A stretch of 64,000 bases of DNA, taken from the NCBI GenBank assembly GCA_011800155.1, contig JAALGH010000016.1:90001-154000 (forward strand). The letters are read 5' to 3'. The notes beneath the pieces were generated by a model. It was not told where the DNA came from and made no database searches. It saw nothing but the letters and a program-made list of their open reading frames with translations. The position numbers and the translations under genes are program-made. Positions 21,676 to 33,969 of the stretch are shown piece by piece; the first letter of the stretch is position 1, and every line of letters begins with the position of its first letter. The DNA comes from Flammulina velutipes (Eukaryota > Basidiomycota > Agaricomycetes > Agaricales > Physalacriaceae).

Positions 21676-22878
21676 GCGAGCACGTAAAATGGCAGCAGCG
21701 TCGACATCGCACCAGACAGGTGGACCCAGCGCGTAGAGGGAGCCCCAATCGTGTCACTGCAAAGACCATCAATAAACAGCTATGCAGCTTGAGACTGGTT
21801 CAAAAAGAAGATAATGCGCCCGACGATGTCACTGCAAAGGATTGAACCTGTCGCAGCCCAAGGGCGAGCCACGCGCGCCAGGAAGAGAGAAACAATCCAG
21901 AAAAATGAAAAACACGTACCCAATAGGTAAACAGAATAGATGAGGGAGCAGCACAAGACCGTTTGAACAAATGTCGCTGTGCGGTGGCTGGAGCTAAGCT
22001 TGACGCCACTGTACAGTTGCTGACGGATGCCAATGATTAATAATCATCGGCATCGATTGCGATAAGTGCCTGCAATCTAAGTGCACATCTCTTCCTCTTT
22101 CACCTACCATCAACCGCAACACCTCAAGATGAGTAATAGGGAGCATTTGCACTGGAGGGCACAGATGCCTACAGTGCGCCGGTGCATTTTCTTGACTATC
22201 CCAGTGATGCACTTCTAATCCACTGTTGTTTCTGCCTGCCAGGCCTCATACCATGCACACTGCACACCTGGCTGTCCACCCTCGCGCTCACCCGACCACC
22301 CGACGCACACCTTGGCACCACTCACCGCCCAACAGACACCCTGGCTCATCACTCACTGCTCAACACACACCTATGTGGATGCACACGGGCTGCTCGACGC
22401 CCTCTTTCCACTCAGGCAATGTAGGAATACCCAACACCAACCTACTCTGGTACGAGGCGACCCGGAACCTCTTTGTGGAGAGGATCAAAACATGTTGTAG
22501 CGGTGTCGCGAGATGTGGCCAACACCAGCCTTTGGCTGGCTTGTCGGTATTACCGCCATGGCTCACGTTCGCGGCACTATCTTCTCCTCCCTCACCCATG
22601 CCATTTTACGCAGGTATCTGCATACTGTGCAATAGCGCGGCTTGCTCCCAAATAAAATAAACATTGCATGAGTTGAGCAATCCAAACACTGCTCGGGGTG
22701 CTCGTCGGATCTGCATCAATGTCAATCTACAGCTAGATATTGTATGTTGCTGTAGTATGCTGCCGTATATTGTTCTTTCAGCCATCCATTGAGCACATAG
22801 CTATACATAAACACCGAGTTCATTGCGGGAGAATACAAACACAATACACGCTACTACAAAACTGTAAAGGCATACAAA
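21676..22878. other. Unassigned spacer between TET1 and the hAT gene
   Basis: Upstream of TET1 there is a repeated CGTGTCACTGCAAAG-type motif near 21750 and 21825. 22200-22660 has Pro/His/Thr-rich frames from low-complexity C-rich DNA. No gene supported. Confidence 0.3.
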
Positions 22879-25677
22879 TCAACTGTTAAGTAAAGTGTCC
22901 AACTCATCAACAGCCTGCTCTGCCTTCAGCATCTCGTTGTAGTCTTTTGCAAACGGATCGTCGCCGTCATCGTCGCTGTTCTCGTCATTAGCTTTGGCAA
23001 AGTCGAAGACACTGGCCATCCAGTCCCATTTGAGGAGCTGAAGCTTTTCAAATCACTCGTGACCTAGACTGGCTCACAAGTCAGTAGCCGTCTGTTTGCT
23101 GCCAGAGAAAAGGTGTTTGCAGGGAACAGAGGAACCCTGCACGGGTATAACGTCAAGAGCGATTCATGCAATTGTAGGGAAATGGAAGCAGTTTGTCTGC
23201 AATATAATTAAGCTGAGATAACATTGTGTGAGCATCAATGCTTACCATCCAGTACTGGCACAAGTCTGTCTCCTTCGTGACACTGGCGTCAAACTCTTGG
23301 AGCCAATGGCACAGTTCCACAGGCCACCCGTCAAATCCTTGAGGTTGGGTTTCTGCCCGGCGACGACACTCACGGTCGTACTCTGTTTCGGGACTAGCAT
23401 CCTCGATATTGTTGGGAGTAGCGCACGGTGTGTTTTGCTGAGTAGGTCACGGTGCAGGTTGTCTGAACAGCAGGTCATCTGGCTGCCAGTATTCAGCCAT
23501 CTGGGAGACGATCAGGAATGATGGAAAAAGAAAGAAAGATTGGACGCACAATACGTTCAACCACACGAGTTGCCTCGTCTACCCAGTTCTTTGTGTCTGG
23601 GTTCCCATTCACAATTTCTTCCTGCTGCTCCTGATGACCGCCCCAATGAATCTGGAACCACTCAAGCTTGTAGTATGGATGGATGAACAACATGGCAATG
23701 TATCACCACTTTTGGTCGAGCTTGGCATAGTATTTCTGTATCTTGTCGATCCCGGCCTGGAGGGCCTCTCGGTAGGGCTCATATTTGTTGTTGTCGCATT
23801 TCTTTTCCCAGCTGGTAAGGAGGGTTTCCATAGCGGGTATGACCTTCCACAAAGTCGGCCGGACAGCGGAGGAAAATAATTGCTGGATGTTGTTTGCATC
23901 ATAGGGCACATTAAAGAAGGTGACAGTATTAAGATGGATGACGCACTTCTAGAAGCTCCTTTCCATCGTGAAGACGTGCCCAATCTTCCTCACCAAACTC
24001 AAACACTGACCATGCAATCTTCTTGACAATTTTCCCATTCTTGCGGATGACAGTGATAGGTCCAAAGAGCTGGTCGGCAGTGCGTACAAAGAGGTTGATC
24101 GCCTAGTAGTGATTAGTAGTAGAGATGGTGGTGGGAAGCTGACATACCTTGCCCAATTTGATACCACAGTCCATCATGTCATGCGCGGTTCCCCAGCGCG
24201 TGTTTCCATGCATCGTAATCTTGAGAGGCTCTTTGATACCACATTCCCGCTGCAGCTTTTGAAAGTGCTGTATATGCTGCCCCGACACTTGGATCTATAT
24301 GGCAGATTAGATAACAGATGAGTGGATGAATTATAACATACCTTTATGGACAAAGTACGCAGTGCCGTGACTGCATCCAAAGACCCGTTCATGATACGGT
24401 TGCCTTCCAGATCTGGATCATGCTCCCAAATCGCGGTAGCTGTCTCAATTGCAGCGGTACGAGTGATACGACCCATAACATCTAATACTCCCAGGTTGAT
24501 ACAGTGGGCAAAACACCTGTAAAAATTAATTTCAATACAGAAGAGTAGCTGGGTTGCATACATGAGCTGGTTGTTATCGGAGAGCTATAAGGTAAGTTCA
24601 AGCTTGACGTGGTAGTATTGTTGGCACATAGTACTGTTGTTTGACGTGTTGTCAAGTGTTGTTGGCCCAAGCTAACAAGAGTCAACAAAACGTTTTTCTT
24701 TGTCTTGACCGCCCACCTTCGACTGCTTCTTCTCAACGTCGACAATGCCGACATACCGACATACTGCAAAAAAACCCCGCCATGTTGCTCCCATCGTGTG
24801 GGCCAAAAATTCCTTTGAAGCCAACCACTTTATGTTCAATGGACCATACCCTCGTCGTTTCATGGATCTTCACCCATGATCCTGTCGCCCCCAAGAATGG
24901 CTGCTTGTTGTTGTCCGCGGACCAGCCATCAGCCGTCATCGCAATTCGCCCCGGCGCTAGCTGCAAATACATCAACAGGCGGTCTTTTCAACATCAGGCA
25001 GACTTACTGCAATGGACACTTTAGTCTCGTGCAAGTACTGGATGTATCGGTTATGAATCAGGGTGCAGATTTTGTGTGTAGTGGAGATGTTGTTGGACTT
25101 GGACCTTGGGCACATGGATACAAGAGTGTTGCGGAAGAACACATTATTGGCAGTGGCGAGCGGCTGGGAGATGTCATTAGGTGCATTGCATTCCTGCATA
25201 TAACACATTTACTTACCTTGTTGCAGCAGGTGATGTATTTTGCAACACTCTCCAACACGCCCTCCACTGAAAACTCTCGTGGCCCCAGCTGCTTCTCAAA
25301 ATGGCCATCCAGCGTAGCCTTTCCATCAGCAGTAGCCTCTGCATCCAGCTGTTCCTGCTCCTTCAAGACAGCGACCGGCATCACATCCTTACACAGTGTG
25401 ATGTCCTTTGCTTCGCATCGCGCCTTATACGTCTCCCAATGCTGCTTGCAGTGGGCGCGGCACGACAATATCCCTCTGCGAAAAAAGGCCTGGTAGACAG
25501 TGTCGCCTTTTTTCCTTTCTCTATGGATGGTCAGCCATCATCTATTCGTAAAAATACAGCAACTTACCGGCAGATAGTACACTATCGTCCTTTCTTCGTC
25601 ACCATAATGAGGTTGCCCTTGATCAGCACCTGCGCATTCAACGGAAGAGTGAAGATAGTGTAGATGTCGTCGGCAGT

Positions 25678-26387
25678 TAGGGCTTTAAGGTCCGGTCGCG
25701 GTCCGGTTTTTTTCATAAATTTCCCGCGACCGCCAACTGACCCGGTTGGTCATTTTTCCCAATTTGGGAGAACCACCAACCACAACCGGTCTTTTAATTC
25801 GATTGTCGCGACTGTGGTCCGGTCTTTCCAGTTGAACTGGTTGAACCAGGGGCCGGTCTGGACCGCAGTTCAACTGGTTCAACTGTTGTACAGCGCATCC
25901 CAAGGTCGAGTCGCGTGCACAAAAATATGCATCTAGTAAGGAAAGACCTCACCTAATACAGATGAAATTGAGATGTTCTAACCACTAGACCACAGTGTCT
26001 TGTCAAATACTGTAACATTATACAATATACTAAGGTTCTATAATATTTTCAACACACAATTATACATCCAAGTATCTATTTTAGTAGGTAAACATTGTAA
26101 TTATCTATTGCAACTTCATATATCAGCTAAAAATACATGTTTTACCACCCTAAACCTGCTAAATTATATGTGAACACCCTTTGGTAACCTGTTTTATCAT
26201 GAACCGGTTCATGACTGGTTCAACCAGTCTTTTGGCAGTCCTAAATATTCTTGTCTAAACCAAAGACTGCCAACTGCGACTGGTCTTTTTACCAACTGGT
26301 CTTTTTTGCGTGGCGGTCTTTTGGCGGTCTGGTCCGGTCCGGTTGGCGGTCTTTTGGCAGTCCATGCAACCGGACCTTCAACCTCTA
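25678..26387. mobile_element. MITE with TAGGGCTTTAAGGTCCGGT end and perfect 8-bp target duplication
   Basis: Flanked by TCGGCAGT at 25670-25677 and 26388-26395. The left end TAGGGCTTTAAGGTCCGGT and the reverse-complemented right end TAGAGGTTGAAGGTCCGGT agree at 15 of 19 positions. The interior is packed with CCGGTT/AACCGG and CGGTCTTTTGGC repeats around an AT-rich centre. It sits inside a coding exon of the hAT gene. Confidence 0.85.
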
Positions 26388-26495
26388 TCGGCAGTCATTT
26401 TGGCATTGCGCTCCTCTGGAATACCAGCCGCTGCATCATGCTTGTCTTGGATAATCTGGTACGTTTGTTAGCCTGCTCAATAGTATTCTCTAACA

Positions 26496-27648
26496 TACCC
26501 TATACCATAAGCATAACTAGTTATTGGCCCGTAGTGGCGGGGCGAAACAACTAGTTGTTGCCCGTAGTTAGGCATGGGTCAAATAGGTGGTCGGGCTGGC
26601 TGGGGCCTGGCTGGGGCGGGTGGGCTCATATAGCGGGCGGGCTGGGACGTCGGGATAGATAGGTCACATGCCCAGGGGGAATGGATTAGGGCAGCAGGAG
26701 CAGGTGTGGGGTGTGGCGCTCCAGGGAAATCTGGTCAGGGCATTTGATGACATCAGGACCCTGCGGGGACGGGGGAATGATGAGGAACCGTCCTTTCCTG
26801 TGGCGTAAAACAGATGCTAGGACCGTAAATGTGGCATACATCGTGATGAGGTAGCCAGAATGGGGTCCGCGGGATGTGGCGCACTATGGGGGTGGGTCGG
26901 ATAGATATAATGAGTGATTACCATTGCGGGACATCAGGAAACAGTGTCGCATGAGACGGCGACGTGAAACGGGGAATACATGCAGTGTGGCGCAATAAAA
27001 TTGTTGCTGGGCGGAATGGTTCGTTGCGTCACACGGTATTGGATGGGAGGGGTCAGAATCAAAGTATATTAATATATCTACAGCGCGAGAGGGACAGAAT
27101 GGTACGCGAAGCGATAGGGACATACAGAGGAGGGAGGGAAATGCGGGGGCACGGGCTTTGGGACGACGGGGAGAATGACGGAATGGGATAAGGAAAGAGA
27201 GGGAGGGCATAGAGTAGGTATAGTAGACGGTAGACGTGAAAATTTGGGGTAAGGAGGAGCTACGAGTGGGCCGCAATGTCGAAAATGGTGGAGAACGGGA
27301 TGGCGGGGGGCGGGGGCGGCTCGATTGTGTCCGTGATGTCTGATGCGCGATATTCTGAGTCCATAGCGTATACGGCAGCGACATTGATGTTTAAAAGAGG
27401 GCGAGACCCGCGCGGGGATGCTGGAGGTGCACAGTGGTGGCGACCGTTCTGTTTCTCGCAGATGGCAGCGCTAGCGGTTTCTTGCTCGATGATGTGGCAT
27501 ATATCGACGGCGTCGGCGCGTGTCGTTCGTACGCGGTAGGAGCAGTTATGAGCGTGAGCGAGCGTGTAGGGTGGTCTGGCGACGTTGTAGTCGCTGACAG
27601 AGTGAAATCAAAATTATTTCACCCAAGTCCGAACACCGAAATGGCCGA
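26496..27648 (+). repeat. KDZ1 left terminal inverted repeat
   Basis: Inverted copy of 33970-35119. Contains TGTGGCGCA-type motifs in the same orientation at 26712, 26799, 26830 (degenerate), 26875 and 26986, and the 12-mer CATCAGGAAACA at 26932, identical to the tip of elements L and R. Confidence 0.9.
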
Positions 27649-27834
27649 CGTCCAATGAAAAGAAGCCAGATGTCATCCATAGCACGACTCTACTCTATAC
27701 ACTACGCTAAGTACGGGTACACTGTGTCTTAAAGCTTAAACACAAACATAAAATCCAAGTAAATAACTTACCTTTGCTTGCCGCGACGAACTTGAACATT
27801 GCGCGACAACATGACGTATCATGTGGTCCAGCGC

Positions 27835-29837
27835 CTATAAGACATCTTTAACCGCCTCCTCCCAGTCCGCCTGCTCGCTAAGAGCATCGACAGAGCTGTC
27901 GTTAACTGCCTCGCGCCACCACAATAATGAGCCCACCACTGTCACCATGCCATTCTGCCCGCACATCTTCGGCAGATCATTCCAGACAACACGATCGAGG
28001 CGTACCAGAGGTTGAGACCGGTCTTGCGTAGACTCCGGCACGAGTGGTGGGTGGAACGAGTCACCCGCGGGTGCACTCGCATTAAATACCCGCGGGTGCA
28101 CTCACCACGGGTAGCCGGGTACCCAGGACGCGGGTGGTGCACAGGTGGCGGGTAGTGATTTTGAGGAAATGACAGGTAGTGCACATACCCGTGGGAAAGT
28201 TGAAGATGGCCATCTTCGACCTTCTCACTGTTCCGGTATAGGTGAAAGGTATTATTCATGGCTAAACCCTGCTTAATTACTTCATTGTTCAAGTATAATA
28301 CTATCTATGAGCATTTATTTGTGTATCTCATATAAAATTAGTAGGATATATAGAAAAAATGACGAGTACCCGTGAAACTACCCGGGTATTGCAGGTACAC
28401 GGGTACCCAGGACGACCCGACCCGCGAGTGGTGTACCCGTTTGAGGCGGATGATCGTGCGGGTGGCAGGTATCAATCTAAGGGCACAGGTACCTGCCTTG
28501 CAAGTGGTGAGTGCACCCGCGCGGCAACTCGTGCCGGAGTCTAGCTTTAACTACAGGACTTACACGAGATAGTCAGCGGGTTCGTACTCGCTGATTGGCT
28601 TCCTGACTCGGTTATACGCATCGAGTCGGTGCTGGTAGCGCCTCTCCACCTCCTCTGCTACTTGGGTTTTCACCTCCTCCAAAGATTCGTCGTACATCTC
28701 GCGACCAAGTGTATGCAGAATGTTCAGATATTTTTTCCTTTTCGGATCGTATTGCTTGAGCTCCGCAGGGATAGTACTGATCCCAATATCACGAGTGTCG
28801 TCGTTGTCGTCGTCGCTGTCGTCGTCGCTGTCTTCTTCGAAGGGGGCGGAGCCAGTGGCGTGATCGCTGCGCTGAAGCAAAGCTGCCTTCTTGTCTCCGA
28901 CACCACACGCGTCACCCCTCAGAAGGTCCCAGTAAGCAGCAGTGATCACCTCTCCAATATCATCATCCCAAAACATATTAACGAAGGTTTGGACTGTCTG
29001 GGCGTTCATGTACTTCTTAGCAGCGGCACTGAAATGATAATTAGTTTGAACTCGTGCTTCGTGAGGAAACTCACATGTTATCAAATGTCTCCGGGCCTTC
29101 TTGGGAGGTAGAAAACACAACAAACCATTCAAACCTCCGAGACAAAGGAACTGAGGTGCTAGAGCGAGAGACCGACGAGCTGGTTGATGTGGATGAGACA
29201 GGAGAAGGGGACGCTTCCCTAGTCCTCATTGTGCGAGAAGGGGTTGGACTCGAAGAGGCTGTGGCCTGGAACAGACTCGACGGAGTCGATGGAGTGGGAG
29301 TGAATGAATTGGCGATGTCGGGTGGAATATGAAGAGTGCGCCCCCGCCCCCGCCCGTGCCCACGAGGAGTGTGTGGTGAAGGAGGAGCTGATTGCAGCTG
29401 CGAGGCTCTTGTCGGCGTAGAGAGTGTCGTAGATGGGGCAAAGGCGGAGAGGATCGTGAGTTGACGCCCAACTAGAGATCGCTCGCTAGTGAATGTCGAC
29501 AAACAGGTATGGGGGCCCGCCAGCGCATGATTTTCGTACAGCCAGGTTACAGCTTCCTCCCAAGAGTGAACCCCTTTGAATTTGGCGTGTTCTCTCTTGG
29601 ACTTGCCATCCTCTTTCGTGACGAGATCCCTTGCGTAGAACTTGCAGGCGTACGAATTAGACGTTAGTGAAAAGGTGCAAAGATCATGTACCACCCCGAA
29701 CAGAGAACAGCGGACCTCAGACCGTTCACGATAATATACATCTTCTCCTCTACAGTGACATTCAAACGATCCTCGTGACCGTCGTCGTACACGAAAAGAG
29801 GGAGGCAGAGTGGAGCAGAGTTGGGAGGTTGTGCCAT
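27835..29837 (-). pseudogene. KDZ1 accessory gene: chimera of accessory genes A and B
   Basis: Starts at 29837 with a protein homologous to KDZ2 gene A (LFVYDDGHEDRLNV, then YIIVNGLRSAVLCSGW, a Lys-rich segment, FEWFVVFS, ETFDNM before a donor at about 29074). After the next intron the frame passes within about 10 residues into a segment homologous to the middle of KDZ2 gene B (VQTFVNMFWDDDIGEV, acidic run, VKTQVAEEVERRYQHRL, SEYEPADYLV). The junction implies an internal deletion of the 3' end of A and the 5' end of B. Beyond 28560 most of B is missing and a mariner-type MITE lies there. Only the C-terminal block (WNDLPKMCGQNGMVTVVGSL) remains at 28030-27835. Confidence 0.7.
28031..28541. mobile_element. 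MITE with perfect 15-bp TIRs and TA target duplication
   Basis: Ends GACTCCGGCACGAGT and its exact reverse complement, flanked by TA on both sides (28029-28030, 28542-28543). A TA duplication is typical of Tc1/mariner elements. The subterminal regions repeat CACCCGCGGGTGCAC-type and CGGGTACCC palindromes. Inserted in the accessory gene of KDZ1. Confidence 0.8.
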
Positions 29838-30180
29838 GATGATGGTCAGAAAGACAGCGATGATTTGATGATTTATCACTATCGCTCGTTCATCAAGTCA
29901 CGTCCAAGTACTGTATGCTCTCTCCAAGCTTCTACGTTCACATGGTCTCTTGTACACGTACTTCGTCTGATATGGATTCATTCTGGTCTATCTTCTGTCT
30001 CGGACTCTGTGTCGCTTGAGCTGGGAACATAATTCGGCATGCGTTTCGTGCATTTCTTATGACCCTCAAGGCGATATTGGAGACTTCTGTCTCCTTTTGC
30101 ATTTCATTGCGTCGGACCTTTGTAGGCCGGAATAATAATGCTATCGATACTGTTTGATTACTCTCTCATCGACCGTTCTC
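29838..30180. promoter_or_regulatory. Divergent promoter interval of KDZ1
   Basis: 343 bp between the start codons of the accessory gene (29837, -) and the transposase (30181, +). The equivalent interval in KDZ2 is about 340 bp (46064-46402). No clear TATA box. The shared head-to-head arrangement suggests joint expression. Confidence 0.5.
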
Positions 30181-33100
30181 ATGTCTACTTCAGCCTCTGG
30201 ATCCTTCAAACGCAAGAAAGGTGGTGGGCAGTCCGCATTTCATAAAACCCAAGCTGTCGCCCTTGCCACTACCATTGTCGACGACGATGAGAATAGTGCA
30301 CCCGTCAAAAAGTGCACATTACATATCGCCCAGCCCAACACTGATCTTGCCGAAGAGGACACTGATACGCTGGCTCGAGCAGCCCAACTTGACGGCTTCT
30401 CATACCTTCTCGGAGAGTCGGTTGCTATCGACGATGACGCAGTCAACTATTCTGATTCAATCGGCGGCATCAACGTTCAAGTATGCCATCCACGCAAAGT
30501 TTACAGTAGCACGGTAAGCCAGATTTCAATGTTTCTACCAAATTTACTGATCCTCCAAGCAAGGCGGATCCGATGAAGGTTTGGCGAGCCTTTCGAGACG
30601 AGTATTTGATGGAACTCATTGCATTGGACGGATCGCGGGGTGCCGCTGGAGGCAATTGCAATATCTGCGCTACGGAAGGAAATGTGGCGCAATACCGATG
30701 TCATGATGATGACTGTGTCGGCCTCGGCCTCATCTGTCGCGATTGTATTTGCGAGTCACACCAACGACTTCCTCTCCACTGGGTTGAGGTAAGTTTATGT
30801 TCTTTCATATTTTCTATCTTAATACTTTATTGCTAGCAATGGACTGGATCGTCTTTCCGTCATGTTTCTTTGACGGATCTTGGCGTTGCCGTCACATTGG
30901 GCCACACATCAGGTGGAATATGTCCCTTTCCTGTCGGTGTTATCTCGGATTTCACGGTCTTGCATACCAACGGTGTGCACACACTGACCGTCGGCTTCTG
31001 TGGCTGTCGCGCTGACACCAATTACAGAAATCTGGCGCTCCGTAGCAGTTGGTGGCCTGCAACGCCGACACATCCTCACACAGCAATCACATTCCCTCTC
31101 ATGCGCTTTGCGCACACAATGAATTGTAACGGAAAGCTTCCGACTTGGGATCTTTGGAGAAGCCTGTCTGAACTGACTGAGGCGCGGACTGGCACGTCAG
31201 CGCCCAACCGATACAGGGTCCTACTACGATGCATCAGACAGTGGCGGCATGTAAAGCTATGCCGCGATGCAGGGCGTGGTCATGATGAGACTGGGATTAA
31301 TGGCACTTCTGATGGAGAACTCGCGTTACGCTGCCCCGCCTGCCCCCAGCCTGAGATAAACATAGCTACTGACTATGCTACCCACAAAAACGCGTGAGCT
31401 ATTATAGCTGTGCCTCGTATAGGTTGCTTTATTAATAACTCAACAGCTGGATTTACACTGCCTACCTCGCTACTGATGCAAACTTTCGACTCCGAAACAA
31501 GAATATTTCCACTGAAGATCGTGATCCGCCGCTCGGTGATGGCAACACATACTTCACACCGCGCAAGCCATACTCCCGCTGGCTCGCCAAGAACACCACA
31601 CAGGAAGACGCCCCGAACTGTTCCGGATTTCAAGCCTATCATTTGGCAAATATCAAGAACGCGAAAGGTCTCAGAGTCTCCGGTGTTACTGGTGTATGTT
31701 GTGCTCGTCACGGATGTCTGCGCCCGAATGGACTGGGAGATTTGACAAAGGGAGAAAAGTGAGTGTATTCCGTCGCGATCTGAGCTCGGGATTCAAAGAC
31801 GATGTTAGATTCTGTTCCGTGGATTATGTGCACGCATCCGCATGTCGGCATGATCCTGGAATCAAGAAGCTAACGTCTTATGATATTGCGTGCATATGGT
31901 CAGTCAACTGGTCGAAACGTATCAAAGATCTCCCCGCCCCTCTTCAGTTTCTAAATCCGGAGACTATGTGATTCGCTATACCAAAGCTACATTTCTGGTC
32001 TCACAAGCCGTATGACCATGCACAATTCTCATTAAATCTGCTTCCATTCGTAGGACGTACAGCGGCCGAGATCATTGAATGGCTCTGGTCGCTGAGCAAT
32101 CGCGCCGCGTCCCAAACGAAGAAGATGGGGTTAGGCGCTTGAGCTGACACCCTTGATGATATCTTTAATAACATCAATCGTCGGACTATAGAGGCGTTCA
32201 GTAAGTTGTCGTTTGGTTTTCTTGCACGTCCTCATTATCTCGATAGAACATGTGTTTGCGTCAAGAATGATTGAGGCAATCAAGAGCTGCCCAATCCACA
32301 CCGAGAACTTCAACCATTTCGATGAAGGCCTTGCGACTATTTTTGGTCGTGACGTTCTAGATCAATGGCTCAAGGAGATCACAGCATGGGAGGCTGATTT
32401 TAGCCTGCCCTGTCGGTACGAAGGGTCACCCGCCAGTCAGATGACTGTTACGGAGATTCGGATCGTGCTTGAGCGAGAGGAGCAGGCTGCTATGGCAAGC
32501 AGTCCAGAGGCTGTTGTCCAGGAGTGCAGTGCAAGTACAATGCTCATGCTAGGCCTTGAGATTGAAGCGCTGCAGTGGGTATATCTTTTCCAAATGTCTG
32601 TCTAATACTAACATCAAGTTTTATCAGACGATCCCTAGCATGGGAAGTCAAGGCACGGAATTCCGGAACAACATATCAACAGTTTAACATCGAGAAGCGT
32701 CGCACACGTACGCCACATCCTGCACAACTTACCGGTATATTCTAATTTACACATCGACAGAGATTCTCCGTCGTATCAAGAAATTCCGAGGCCTCCAACA
32801 AGTTTATATGCCTCATCTACGGGAATTCCTTTCCTCAGCGCAGGTTGAACGCTTCGACGCACCACCTGATGTTGTCGTTCCTGAAGAGATAAAGCTTTTC
32901 ATGCCATCAGATTTGTCCGCCAAACATCGTGCCATTGCGCGCGCCTGCAAACCTGGTATCACCGAAATGGAAATGCGGCTTCGTGAGGCCGAATGTTGGG
33001 AATCACTTGATTTGTTACGCTCCGGACTACGAACCCGCTCTGCGGGACTCCTCTTCCAAGTGCAAAATGTCTCTGGTCAAACATCCATAACGCGTGCGGA

Positions 33101-33934
33101 GGGAATACAACGTCGGTACATTTGTTGCTTTCCTGGACGAAATTGACTTATTCACGCCGTTTTCCAGCGTATTGGTCAACATCAACCTTGCGAAGCTACA
33201 ATATCGCTGGGCTCGAAATGCTCTGAATCGACTCAAAGGTCGCGGCGACTGGGAGTACCAGCTTCGAGTTCTTGAGGACAAGCATGTTACTGGACTAAAC
33301 GAGTGGCTGCTCACGAGGCAAGAGGAAGAAGAAGCAAACGATGTCCACGAGCGAGGCCTCCTCTTTATGGGGCAGACTGGTCCTTTGACAGTCGATGCTC
33401 TAACTTCTCAGGGGGAGGGTCATCGGGAAGTCTCTTGGATTTGGTATAGTTTTCCAAAGGGTGCATCGGCCGCGACGATGACAGGCGATAATGCGTTTCA
33501 AAACAGTGCGTCTGTTATATTTTCCTGTCTTCCTAACTAACTCCACTTTGCTCCCAGATCTGAAGCGCGAGTGGTGCAAAGCAAGGGCGCGTATGCTTCG
33601 CTGGCAGGAGGAAATCGAACTCCTCACGGAGGAGATGAGACGTGTAGTTGCGTTTGACCGTTGGAAGGCCGACTGGTGGGAACGACGTGCATCCAGTCGC
33701 CCTAATCTGTCACCGGACGTCGCAGAGGGACTTCGGGCATTCGCTTCAGCTTCAGCGACGCGGATGCGTGAGGAGGCCGAGCGGTTGGAGGTTGCATGGT
33801 ACCCTTTGGTCGCCTTGGGTCAGGACATTCTGAATAATGTTTCCGTGAGCAAGACGTTAGATTATACCTTAACGGACAGTGCTTATGATGATGATCCGGA
33901 TGAAGATGATACTTTATTTGACGACGACGCGTAG
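30181..33934 (+). pseudogene. KDZ1 transposase (CxC2 type), two premature stops
   Basis: DDE transposase moving KDZ1. In order: basic N-terminus (FKRKKGGGQ); acidic DTDTLARAAQLDGF; CxC2 cluster (CNICATEG...RCHDDDCVGLGLICRDCICESH, about 30655-30770); then RHVSLTDLGV. The catalytic region has the first Asp in TDANFRLR (about 31465), the second in SYDIACIWSVNW (about 31885) and the Glu in GRTAAEIIEWLWS (about 32075). The C-terminal half is helical with a Glu/Arg-rich coiled coil, ending in an acidic tail (DDDPDEDDTLFDDDA). At least eight short introns match those of KDZ2. TGA at 31969-31971 replaces Arg (KDZ2 has CGA at the same codon) and TGA at 32140-32142 replaces another Arg. Otherwise well preserved, so inactivation looks recent. 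Confidence 0.85.
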
Positions 33935-33969
33935 TGTATAGTACGTAGGAATTCAATGCATAGCTTATT

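Noticed and set aside
28629..29111. 160-codon + strand frame with a Val run
   Set aside because: Antisense of the Asp-rich part of the KDZ1 accessory gene (GAC/GTC repeats).
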